A stretch of DNA of 64,000 nucleotides from Paenibacillus ottowii (GTDB lineage Bacteria > Bacillota > Bacilli > Paenibacillales > Paenibacillaceae): NCBI RefSeq assembly GCF_006874425.1, contig NZ_VIJZ01000012.1, positions 1 to 64,000 of the forward strand, in the 5' to 3' direction. Every line of letters starts with the position of its first letter. Position 1 is the first letter of the stretch. Under the pieces are notes generated by a model. That model had not been told where the DNA came from, made no database searches, and saw nothing but the letters and a program-made list of their open reading frames with translations. A program made the position numbers and the translations under genes. This document shows positions 34,366 to 43,800 of the stretch, piece after piece.

Positions 34366-35073
34366 ATGGAATTATGGGAAACGATGTTAAGGTCAATATC
34401 CGCATTTGTACTAATGATGTTTCTAGCACGTCTTTTGGGGAAACCGACAATTGCACAAATGACCTACCATGATTTTGTGGCTGTCATTACATTAGGGTCC
34501 ATTACTGCGAATCTTGCCTTTAATAACACCATAAGTATAAGAATTTTACTAACCTCCATGCTTACTTTTACTGGAATTGCCTACTTGCTGATGGTTTTAG
34601 CTATGAAAAACCAGAAGCTGCGAAGTTGGTTCTCGGGAAAACCAACCGTGTTAATTCAGGAAGGGAAAATTATGGAGGGCAATATGAGAAAGCTTAAGGT
34701 TACGCTAGATACATTGAACCAGGAACTGAGGGGGAAAAATTTTTTTAATATTCAAGATGTTCAGTATGCCGTACTTGAGCTGAATGGAAGTATTTCTGTC
34801 TTACCAAAGCCGGATTGTATGCCTGTAATCAAAAAGGATTTGCATTTGAAAAGTCAGTCTGAGCAGGCTTTTCCCATTGAACTGATCATGGACGGGGATA
34901 TCATTGAAGCGAATTTACAACAGAATAACCTCACAACAGAATGGCTACAATCACAGATAAAAAAGAAGGGACTCTCTCTTAAAGAAATCAATTATGCCGT
35001 AATCAGTACTGATGGGAATGTATATTTTGATGAATATAAGGATCAAATTGAATCTCCTATCGATAAAGAATGA
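34366..35073 (+). CDS. DUF421/YetF-family membrane protein
   Basis: This 235-residue protein has three N-terminal membrane helices (first 80 residues, containing ARLLGKPTIAQMTYHDFV and ITLGSI, typical of the family) and two cytoplasmic DUF421 repeats (KPTVLIQEGKIMEGNMRK; FPIELIMDGDIIEANL). In Bacillus the YetF-like proteins are expressed in sporulation or localise to membranes, with no defined activity. ATG 34366 follows GAGGG; an ATG 15 bases upstream has no good ribosome site. Confidence 0.85.
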   Translation: MELWETMLRSISAFVLMMFLARLLGKPTIAQMTYHDFVAVITLGSITANLAFNNTISIRILLTSMLTFTGIAYLLMVLAMKNQKLRSWFSGKPTVLIQEGKIMEGNMRKLKVTLDTLNQELRGKNFFNIQDVQYAVLELNGSISVLPKPDCMPVIKKDLHLKSQSEQAFPIELIMDGDIIEANLQQNNLTTEWLQSQIKKKGLSLKEINYAVISTDGNVYFDEYKDQIESPIDKE

Positions 35074-35162
35074 ATTTGATTTGTTTGACATTAAAGGTAT
35101 ATAATAGATGATGGTAGATGAGAAAACATAGACATATGGAATGATTTTAAGGAGGAATCGCG

Positions 35163-36188
35163 ATGAAATCATTTAAGTATGCTTTGGAGAAAAAGGAACC
35201 CAGAACCGGACCAGGAGGTATCACGCGAGGGGCTTCAGTCCACGATTTTCCTGTATCAGAAGGAATAGCAGGGGTTTCTATGCGTCTAGAGCCTGGTGGA
35301 ATGCGCGAACTTCACTGGCATGCCAATGCAGCTGAATGGGCCTATGTGATTAGCGGCTCCTGTCGGACAACTGTTATCCATCCAGACGGTAATTCCTATG
35401 TCGATATTTTTAACCCCGGTGATGTATGGTATTTTCCGCGTGGTTATGGTCACTCCATTCAAGGTCTTGGACCTGGAGAATGTCATTTTATCCTGATTTT
35501 CGATAATGGTGATTTTTCGGAGGACCATACGTTCAGCATTACTGATTTTATCGCTCAGACTCCCACGGATGTTGTCATGCAGAATCTCGGACTCGCAGCC
35601 GACGAGCTGGCTCTTTTGCCAAAGAAGGAAGCCTATTTTGCCAAAGGACCTGTTCCTTCTACGAGATCTCATGATGCATATCCCCGCACTTCTTCCGATC
35701 TGATTACTAAACACCGCTATCCTTTAATGGCCAAACAGCCCAGATTGGCACCGGGTGGAGGAACTCAGCGGACCGTTACAGTAGAAGATTTTCCTATTTC
35801 TTCGACGATGGCAGGATCTGTGATTGAACTGGAACCCGGTGGATTGCGAGAAATGCACTGGCATCCCAATGCGGATGAATGGCAATATTATTTAGACGGT
35901 AAAGCAGAAATGACTGTGTTCCTGGCCGAAGGAAATGCAGTGACAGAGCAGTTTGAAGCCGGAGACGTAGGGTATGTACCTATGGGAGCAGGACATTATA
36001 TTCAAAATACCGGACCGGACGTATGCCGTATTTTGATTGGTTTTAACAGTGGTCATTACGAGGCCATTGATTTGAGTGAGTGGATGGCTGGCAACCCTGT
36101 GGATGTATTGGCAACGAATCTGAACCTTCCTAGAGAAATAGCGGATAAACTGCCTCATAAATCGGTCTTCATTGCTCCAAAATCTTAA
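35163..36188 (+). CDS. Bicupin, short oxalate decarboxylase-like protein
   Basis: This 341-residue two-cupin protein has a manganese site in each half: HWHANAAEW with a GHSIQG histidine, and HWHPNADEW with GHYIQN. Compared with OxdC it lacks about 50 residues at the N-terminus. The lid over site 1 reads SEDHT where Bacillus subtilis OxdC has SENST; the catalytic Glu is kept. That favours decarboxylase over oxidase chemistry (oxalate to formate and carbon dioxide), but activity is unproven. AAGGAGG is 8 bases before the ATG. A full-length paralogue lies at 60573-61763. Confidence 0.8.
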   Translation: MKSFKYALEKKEPRTGPGGITRGASVHDFPVSEGIAGVSMRLEPGGMRELHWHANAAEWAYVISGSCRTTVIHPDGNSYVDIFNPGDVWYFPRGYGHSIQGLGPGECHFILIFDNGDFSEDHTFSITDFIAQTPTDVVMQNLGLAADELALLPKKEAYFAKGPVPSTRSHDAYPRTSSDLITKHRYPLMAKQPRLAPGGGTQRTVTVEDFPISSTMAGSVIELEPGGLREMHWHPNADEWQYYLDGKAEMTVFLAEGNAVTEQFEAGDVGYVPMGAGHYIQNTGPDVCRILIGFNSGHYEAIDLSEWMAGNPVDVLATNLNLPREIADKLPHKSVFIAPKS

Positions 36189-36220
36189 ATTTTAAACCTT
36201 AAATCATAAAGTATCTAGTA

Positions 36221-36263
36221 AGCCCGCATATATTACCTTATTCCTAGGTGGCATATGCGGGCT
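36221..36263 (+). terminator. Probable terminator after the short bicupin
   Basis: A perfect 11-bp stem AGCCCGCATAT / ATATGCGGGCT is followed by a weak T stretch. Confidence 0.65.
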
Positions 36264-36442
36264 ATTGAATTTGATTCTATACTTTTGAAGAAAGCAATAA
36301 AGCAATTTAGTGAATTTAAAATTGAACAACCTGCAACCCTGTGCTATTCTTATACGAAAGTGAAGATTAACGTGTGAAAAAATGATGGTTTATTATGTTT
36401 ATAAACATCTGATGATACGATGAATAGAGGGGATGTACAGCC

Positions 36443-37222
36443 ATGATTTCTGTTATTGAACTTAACAATGTAAGCTGGAAGAGAGATAACCGCACCATCC
36501 TGGATCAAATCAATTGGCAGGTAGCTGAGAGAGAGCACTGGGCTGTGCTTGGCTTGAATGGATCAGGCAAAACAACAATGCTCAATATGATTAATGGTTA
36601 CATATGGCCAACCACAGGTAGTGTCAGCGTATTAGGTCATCCCTTTGGGGATGTTGATCTGAGGGAGCTGCGCAAATCTATCGGTTGGGTCAGTTCCTCT
36701 TTACAGGAAAGAATTAATGGGAGCCAGCGTACGCAGGATGTTGTCATTAGCGGCAAATTTGCATCCATTGGACTTTACGATCAGACGACGGATACAGATT
36801 ATGAACAGGCCATTCAGCTTATGACCCAACTAGGCTGTGCTCATCTTGTGGATCGGTTGTATAAGGGATGCTCACAGGGAGAAAAGCAAAAAGTGCTCAT
36901 TGCCCGCGCGTTAATGGCCTCGCCCAAGCTGTTGATTTTGGATGAGGCATGTAATGGTCTGGACTTTTTTTCCCGGGAATCCTTACTAACCAGTATTCAA
37001 CAGCTTTCCGAGTCGCCGGATTCGCCCAATTTATTGTATGTTACACATCATATTGAAGAAATTTTACCGATGTACACGCATACCATTTTGATTCGCCGTG
37101 GGACAGTTTTTGCTAAAGGTAAAACAGCAGACATTCTGAGCAGTGAAACACTGAGTGGCTTTTTTGAAACACCGGTGCAAGTAGAATGGAGACAGGATCG
37201 TGCATGGCTTTCTATGGTATAG
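36443..37222 (+). CDS. Orphan ABC-type ATPase (YlmA-like)
   Basis: This 259-residue ATP-binding protein has Walker A GLNGSGKTT, Walker B KLLILDEACNGLD and an H-loop YVTHHIEE. The signature reads CSQGEKQKV rather than LSGGQ. No permease gene lies nearby. YlmA in Bacillus is a similar stand-alone ATPase; such proteins may work with permeases encoded elsewhere or act on RNA or ribosomes. GAGGGG precedes the ATG. Confidence 0.85.
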   Translation: MISVIELNNVSWKRDNRTILDQINWQVAEREHWAVLGLNGSGKTTMLNMINGYIWPTTGSVSVLGHPFGDVDLRELRKSIGWVSSSLQERINGSQRTQDVVISGKFASIGLYDQTTDTDYEQAIQLMTQLGCAHLVDRLYKGCSQGEKQKVLIARALMASPKLLILDEACNGLDFFSRESLLTSIQQLSESPDSPNLLYVTHHIEEILPMYTHTILIRRGTVFAKGKTADILSSETLSGFFETPVQVEWRQDRAWLSMV

Positions 37223-37297
37223 AGCGTCAATGCGGTTTATTCTTTTCCAATCCTGACTACAATGATAGAAGAGAAACATTGTAGAGAGGTGAATGGA

Positions 37298-37702
37298 GTG
37301 TCAGAGCATCCATTACAATCTTTTTTTCAAACGGTGAAGGATAATCTAAAGGATATGGTGAATGTCAATACGACCATTGGAGAGCCAGTTGTCGTGTCCG
37401 ATGGCACTATGGTCATACCGGTCTGTAAAGTAAGCTATGGCTTTGCGGCAGGAGGAAGAGATCTGGATAATCACAATCAGGAAACCGTAAAGGTGATGCC
37501 GTCGTTTGGAGGAGGTATGGGTGGAGGTGCGTCCGTAACCCCTCTCGCCATTATCATTGTTGGAAAAATGGGCGTTCAAACGATCTACCTGAATAACTCC
37601 CTTACGGTATACGATAGGATTTTGGACATAGCGCCACATCTATTGGATCAATTGGACAATCTTATTAAGCGATATCATACAGGAGATGGTAATAGTCATT
37701 GA
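37298..37702 (+). CDS. ytfJ: Sporulation protein GerW/YtfJ
   Basis: This 134-residue protein has the family core: MVNVNTTIGEPV, GTMVIPVCKVSYGFAAGG, the glycine-rich FGGGMGGGASVTPLAIIIV, then an amphipathic C-terminus. Members are made in the forespore and needed for some germination responses. GTG 37298 is chosen over an upstream ATG because AGAGGTGA lies before it and the resulting N-terminus (SEHPLQ) matches Bacillus YtfJ. Its stop overlaps the convergent ppk stop by 7 bases. Confidence 0.9.
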   Translation: MSEHPLQSFFQTVKDNLKDMVNVNTTIGEPVVVSDGTMVIPVCKVSYGFAAGGRDLDNHNQETVKVMPSFGGGMGGGASVTPLAIIIVGKMGVQTIYLNNSLTVYDRILDIAPHLLDQLDNLIKRYHTGDGNSH

Positions 37703-39819
37703 ATCAGGTCTGACCCGTTTGTGTTTGCTAAGGCTGTCAACGGGATGATGCCGTCGCTTTGTACAGGAAAGGAGTTGTTTTTCCTTACTATAAGATTTTT
37801 GACCTCTGACTGGCTATGGCAGGGGGGCTGCTCATTATGCGCCATGATATATTGTCCATCGGAAAGCAACTGCCGGGCTTTAATATTATCACTTAGCAGC
37901 AGCAATAAATATTGAATAACGAAAGATCGGTGTTCTTCATTCAGTAACGGACACATCAATTCAATCCGCTTGTCCATATTTCTGGTCATCCAGTCTGCAC
38001 TGGAGAGCCACACTTGGGGTATCCCCGCATTTTCAAAATAAAAAATTCGGGAATGTTCCAAAAATCGGCCGACAATGCTGCGAACGGTAATATTGTCGCT
38101 CAGTCCAGGAATTCCTGGACGCAAACAGCAGATGCCGCGAACGATCAGATCAATTCGGACGCCTGCCTGGGATGCAGCGTATAGCTCGTCGACCAACTGT
38201 TTGTTTGATAGCGAGTTCATTTTGGCTATAATCCTTGCAGGTTTACCCCTTAGGGCATTTTCCACTTCGCATTGAATATAGCCCAATAACCGCTGCTTCA
38301 GATGCACCGGAGCTACGCTGAGGTAATGCCACTGATTTGGGGCGGAAAATCCAGTGATTTTGTTAAATAAATTGGAGACATCTTCGCCGATCTCCGGATG
38401 GGAAGAAAAAAGTCCGATATCTGTAAATACTTGCGCTGATACTTCATTATAATTTCCGGTCGCCACATGAATGTAACGTCTAAGAGAATCTGCTTCTTTA
38501 CGTACGACCAATATCATTTTGGCATGAATTTTCAGCCCGGACAGACCGTAAACGACATGGCACCCTGATTTCTCCAGTTCCTTTGCCCATTCAATATTTT
38601 TGGCTTCATCAAACCGTGCTTTCAATTCGACGACTACGGTAACCTGCTTTCCTGCTTCGGCCGCTCGATTCAAAGATCGGATAATTCTTGAATTACCGTT
38701 TACGCGATATAGGGTCATTTTTATAGCCATAACAGATGGATCGGCAGCAGCTTGCTCGACAAAATCGTTAACAGCGCCAAACGATTCATACGGATGAAAT
38801 AAGAGAACATCTTTTTTTCGCAGCATTGAAAAAAAATCGTCCGTCTTTATGAATTCCCACGGATAAAGAGGATCAAATTTCGAATACTTGAGATGCTCAT
38901 AACCCTCGATCGAACTAGCGAATGACATGAAGTAGCTTAAGTCAATGGGGCCTTCATGCGTAATTAAGAAATGGCTTTCGAGTTCCAGTTCTTTTTCCAG
39001 TAATTCCAGCGCAAATGGATCAAATCCATTTTCTATTTCCAAACGGACCGGAGTACCCCATTTCCTTGCGCGCAATACTTTTTCCACTTCATCAAGAATA
39101 TCCTCGGCTTCTTCCTCGTTTAAATCAAGGTCAGCATTGCGAGTTAAACGGAACGTATGGAAAGTAAGAGGTGTATACGTTGTAAACAAAGTGTGAATAT
39201 GCTGCTTAATCAAATCCTCAAGCAAAATAAACTGTCGACGCTCTTGATCCAATCGAGACGGAACCTCAATATACCTAGGCAAATTGGACGGAATTTCAAC
39301 CAGAGCAATATAAGCTTCCTTGCCTGCTGCATCGGAATGCGGCTTCAGGGCAACGGCCAAATAAACGCTTTTCGAACGAATCAGAGGAAAGGGGCGGCTT
39401 TTATCGATAGCTAGAGGAGTGAGCACGGGAAATACTTTTTCAAGATAATAGGCTTCCATTTCTCTCCTCTGTTCAGGAGTTAGCTCGCCATAAGCAGTAA
39501 AAACAAGTCCATCTTCATTTAACAACTGTATAATACGTGCATAGGTGACATACTGATCGGCTACTAATTGCTCAATCATGATGATTACTTTATTTTGTAA
39601 CTGTTGCGGGGTAAAACCAGTGAAATCGATCTCTGTATTACCCGCTCTAATTTTATCCATAAGTCCTGCGACCCTAACACTGACAAACTCGTCCAGATTG
39701 GTGGAGACAATCGATAAGAACTTTGTTCGCTCCAGCAGCGGGGTGCTTTCGTCCTGTGCTTCCTCAAGAACACGTCTGTTAAATTGAAGCCAGCTTATTT
39801 CACGGTTAATATAATTCAA
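37696..39819 (-). CDS. ppk: Polyphosphate kinase PPK1
   Basis: This 707-residue enzyme reversibly polymerises phosphate from ATP. The N-terminal domain starts YINREISWLQFNRRVLEEA. The catalytic histidines are in SGLKIHAKMILV (autophosphorylated) and FLEHSRIFYF. The TTG start at 39819 follows GGAGG by 8 bases and gives the usual family length; the open frame upstream has no matching sequence. No ppx gene is adjacent. It is convergent with ytfJ. Confidence 0.92.
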   Translation of the reverse strand: MNYINREISWLQFNRRVLEEAQDESTPLLERTKFLSIVSTNLDEFVSVRVAGLMDKIRAGNTEIDFTGFTPQQLQNKVIIMIEQLVADQYVTYARIIQLLNEDGLVFTAYGELTPEQRREMEAYYLEKVFPVLTPLAIDKSRPFPLIRSKSVYLAVALKPHSDAAGKEAYIALVEIPSNLPRYIEVPSRLDQERRQFILLEDLIKQHIHTLFTTYTPLTFHTFRLTRNADLDLNEEEAEDILDEVEKVLRARKWGTPVRLEIENGFDPFALELLEKELELESHFLITHEGPIDLSYFMSFASSIEGYEHLKYSKFDPLYPWEFIKTDDFFSMLRKKDVLLFHPYESFGAVNDFVEQAAADPSVMAIKMTLYRVNGNSRIIRSLNRAAEAGKQVTVVVELKARFDEAKNIEWAKELEKSGCHVVYGLSGLKIHAKMILVVRKEADSLRRYIHVATGNYNEVSAQVFTDIGLFSSHPEIGEDVSNLFNKITGFSAPNQWHYLSVAPVHLKQRLLGYIQCEVENALRGKPARIIAKMNSLSNKQLVDELYAASQAGVRIDLIVRGICCLRPGIPGLSDNITVRSIVGRFLEHSRIFYFENAGIPQVWLSSADWMTRNMDKRIELMCPLLNEEHRSFVIQYLLLLLSDNIKARQLLSDGQYIMAHNEQPPCHSQSEVKNLIVRKNNSFPVQSDGIIPLTALANTNGSDLIQ

Positions 39820-39982
39820 GAAGCACGCCTCCTGCTTATGCTTTTTTTCTAAATAATAAATACCGTAGTTTTTGAAACAATTGCCATGTGGCACCAAGAC
39901 GAATCGTGATCGTGTCGGGAATATTCTCATCGTTTTTGTGCATGATTATTAGCCGCCTCCTCTTGTTGCTAAAATGGGGAAA

Positions 39983-40006
39983 ACTCGCTAAACCAAGTTA
40001 GCGAGT
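39983..40006 (-). terminator. Terminator of the glycine-zipper gene
   Basis: A perfect 9-bp stem ACTCGCTAA / TTAGCGAGT is followed, reading the minus strand, by TTTTCCCC and T-rich sequence. Confidence 0.75.
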
Positions 40007-40018
40007 ATTGGAGAAAAT

Positions 40019-40414
40019 TTACTTATTCGCAGATGTGGCCGGCTGCATTACATCGACAACCTGGGCTGGTGCTGATTCTGTATTTTTCGCTGCGGATTGT
40101 GTCAGGTTACTGACCATACGGCTATTAACAAGCGCACTGCCTGCTTGCATTCCGACTCTATGACCCACATTGTTCCCTAACAACCCACCCACAATGGACC
40201 CCAGAACTGTCCCTACTCCTGGCAGCAGCGAAGTTCCAAGGATAGCCCCATACTCAATACCAGCCATAACGCCGAGTGCTCCGGTTAAATTCCCCGACGT
40301 ATGCACCATAAATTCTTTATTGTCCATTTGTCCTTTCGTCAAGCTAATGGTATCCTGCACTTGGCTTATACCTCCTGAGATAAGACCACCCCATAATGAA
40401 TTGCCCTGAAGCAT
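40019..40414 (-). CDS. Glycine-zipper membrane-associated protein of the P-type ATPase locus
   Basis: This 131-residue protein has a central glycine-zipper segment (about 43-95: GALGVMAGIEYGAILGT, GVGTVLGSIVGGLLGNNVG) able to pack in a membrane. A polar N-terminal part and a Ser/Ala-rich tail surround it. AAAGGAGGG lies 6 bases before the ATG. It lies about 90 bases downstream of the next small gene on the same strand and opposite the large ATPase. No exact family is recognised. Confidence 0.65.
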   Translation of the reverse strand: MLQGNSLWGGLISGGISQVQDTISLTKGQMDNKEFMVHTSGNLTGALGVMAGIEYGAILGTSLLPGVGTVLGSIVGGLLGNNVGHRVGMQAGSALVNSRMVSNLTQSAAKNTESAPAQVVDVMQPATSANK

Positions 40415-40503
40415 GCTGGTCCCTCCTTTGTTTGATGTTTTGTTACTGCAGATTAATAATTCCCCACTCTGTGTTTTTTAAATTATTGAACATTTTCCAA
40501 TTG

Positions 40504-40719
40504 TTACGGCAGTAAATGATGTTCTGAATCGTTTTCCTCCTTAATTGTCGCTTCTGCGGATGGTAGCTCTCTAGTACGGTCTTTGACTTGGTCCGCGAGC
40601 TCAAGCACAATTCCTGCTCCTTTAACAGCAAGTTGGCGTGCAGCTTTCCGGGCTTCAGGGGACACAGCAAATACTAACGCTGTAGCAGCAAAAATAATAC
40701 CAAGCGGTGATTTAGCCAT
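40504..40719 (-). CDS. Small membrane-anchored protein of the P-type ATPase locus
   Basis: This is a 71-residue protein. One hydrophobic helix (PLGIIFAATALVFAVS) is followed by a basic amphipathic helix (EARKAARQLAVKGAG) and a charged tail. Its layout resembles the 86-residue protein after the ATPase (45582-45842). AAGGAG precedes the ATG by 8 bases. It is divergent from the ATPase, so the two share a promoter region. Function is unknown. Confidence 0.6.
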   Translation of the reverse strand: MAKSPLGIIFAATALVFAVSPEARKAARQLAVKGAGIVLELADQVKDRTRELPSAEATIKEENDSEHHLLP

Positions 40720-40876
40720 AATATCCTCTCCTTAAAATAAGTTGTTAATAAAATAATTCCATTATGTGAAATTTTTATACCAGATTACATTCAGAAAACA
40801 AAATGCATATTTTGCTAGCTATTGTAAATCATAAGTGAAGTTGATTTTTGAATATGGAAAAGGGAGGTTAACCATA

Positions 40877-43800
40877 GTGCCGCTACGAAATAAAAACAGG
40901 TTTCTTCATGTCCTTCCAGGAAGGATACGGGTTGAAATTTATGGCTTGAAGGGAAGTAAATCAGCCGCAGAGATTTTAACCCACAGTCTGTCCGCCTGTA
41001 ATGGAATACATAGAGCGGAGCCCTGTGCAGTGACTGGCAAAGTGTTGCTCCTTTATGATGTAAAGCTGATTTCTGAGCGTCACATTTTCCATATACTCCG
41101 CGAAATAGAAAATCGGATTTGCTCGCCCACGGCGCTCCCATGTGTGCGGAACGAGGATACCGGGGCGAAAGAGGCACAGAGGGAAGCTGCCGCTGCCCAG
41201 GCAGAATCAGGTATTTCTTTTGATTTGCCGATTCCCTCTGTGACACCTAAGAGCAACACGAATGAGACAAAAGAAAAAATCCCGTTTGCCTTAGCTATTT
41301 CCATGACCGGTTTAGCCGCATTGGGAATCAAGCAGATATGTTTCGGACGTTCAGCCTTGGCAAGAAGCCCAGCGCCGTTCTATTTATCAGCATTTGTATC
41401 TATCGTAACCGGCTACCCTTTTCTCAAACGGGGGATTCAAACCTATTCGGATAAGAAAAAAATAAACTCGGATCTCGTTTTGGGTACAAGCGCTCTCGCT
41501 CTTGCGCTTTTGCGCGAAAATTTTGTAGCGCTTGCTGGACTCAGCCTTTTGCAATATGTGAACTGGAAACGAAGTCAGTCTGTGCTCAATGGACAGCAAG
41601 AAACTTCCATGTCACCGGAAATTCAAGCATATAGCCATAAGGCAGGTAAGTTAGGCTGCATTGCAGCCGGGCTGACTTGGGCCGTTACCCGGAATCCACT
41701 TCGTGCAATCGCTGTGCTTCTGGCTGCAAATCCGCGCGTGATGACCGTACCAGCCCAATACGCCTGGAAACAGGCCGAGCTCGTTTCAGAAGAAAGAAAA
41801 TACGTAGTTCCGGAAAAAGGTTCGTTATCCCAACTCGCTCGAACAAAAACGATCTTATTCGAGGATTCGTCACTCCTGTTTAACCGTTCAGATAGTGAAG
41901 AAATTCAATGCATGGCGGAGAAGGAGGAAAATGAGGATAAAGTGTTATGTTTGGCAGCCTCATTAATGGAAAAAACAGAGCATCCATGGAAAGACGAGGT
42001 GTTCATCAAGGCACAGCGAACTCACCGAACGATCCGTACTGCCTTCCATGTGGAAGAAGAGCCTGAGGGAATAAAGGGAAAAGTCAATGATAGACAGGTT
42101 ATCCTGGGTAGCTATAAATATATGGAAGAACACGGCATAGATTGCAGCCCTTATGAGCTTAAATGCAAGAGGCTGGCAAGAAATGAATGCGACGTCCTTT
42201 TGGTTGGAAGCCAAGGGAATGGAAAAGGCGAATGCCTTGGGTTAATTGCCAGACATCGGCAAGCAAAGGTCAACGCATACGGTTCTATGGCCTTTCCATT
42301 AAGTGAAAAAGGCTGGAGGCTTGGACTGTTGCATAACAGCCTTGACTTTAGTGCTGACGAGCTTTCCCAATACCGTATGGATACAAGCTGGTTAGCTTTT
42401 GAACATGGCGAAGTGATTGAACGGATCGCTGCGCTAAAGCAGCAGGGTGAAGAGACTTTATTTGTCTCAGGTCTCGAGCAAAATCCGCTTAATGAGTTTT
42501 ATAAAGAAGCCGGAGTCCAGACGATTTCCATTGATGAGCTGCAACATATTGAGGAAAGTGCCCTGTATGCCGAGAAAACAGAGCAAATTATAAATGAGCA
42601 TGCTTCGATCGCCAAAAAATGGAATGTAGTAGGATCTGCATTTGCAACATTAGGCATGATCAGTGCCCCGGTGGTCAGTTTGATCGGAGATGCTTTGTCG
42701 CTCGTGTTTATATCCAGAACCAAAAATAGGAGCGAAGCCTTTCTATCTTCAACCGAAGTTACGTATAAGGACGAGGCTGCGGTCACTTCTGAAGCTTTGA
42801 CCTGGCATCAACTACCTAACGAACAGATCATCACGAAGTTTCGAACAAATCTGCAAAGTGGATTAACCTCAGATCAGGTTCTTTCTACACGAAGCCAATA
42901 TGGTCCAAATCAGCTTGAGAGTAAACAACCTACTCCCTGGCTTATTGCATATTTGGGTCAATTCAAGGAGTTCACAACGCTAATCCTTCTCGGCACAAGT
43001 GCACTTGCCTTTCTTACAGGTGGATTGTTTGATGGACTTGCAATGGGGACAATCCTGCTCGCGAATGCTGCAATTGGCACGATTCAGGAACGCAAAGCGG
43101 AAAAGGTTGTGGACAAGCTGAATCAGTTTCAACCCCCAGTATGCAAAGTCCTTAGACAAGGCCAGTATGTAGAGCTTAACGCTGTCGAATTGGTGCCCGG
43201 CGATATCGTTTCCCTGGAAGCAGGGGACCGCGTTCCAGCTGATATCCGGTTGATCAACTCGTGGAACATGCGAGTCAATGAGTCAACCCTGACAGGGGAG
43301 TCAGTTCCCGTTGAAAAGGATGAAGCCTCTCTCTCCGAAGATTGTGCTTTAGCCGAAAGAACGAACATGCTCTTTATGGGAACCGATGTGTGCGGGGGCA
43401 AGGGAACGGGTATTGTTGTGCAAACCGGTATGAATACCGAGATGGGGCATTTAATGTCGCTTTTAAAGGATCAGGAAAAAGAAGTAACCCCTTTACAGGA
43501 AAAAGTAACGTCAATTAGTAAGAAATTTGTGAAAGGCGCTCTCATTGTGGGAGGAATTGTCTTCGCAATTGGTATGCTTCGGGGCATTCCTTTTCCACAA
43601 ATGATTTCGACTTCGATTACACTGGCGGCTTCGGCCATCCCTGAAGGGCTTCCGGTTACCATCACGATTGCTCTCAGTGCAGGCATCTTTCGCATGGCGA
43701 AGAAAAACGCGCTGATCCGAAAACTTTCCTCATTAGAAACATTAGGAAGGACTACGGTGATTTGCACAGACAAGACAGGCACGTTAACCAAAAATGAAAT

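Noticed and set aside
40443..40670. Alternative minus-strand frame over the 71-residue protein
   Set aside because: The overlapping frame 40504-40719 has the good ribosome site and a membrane helix; this one has neither.
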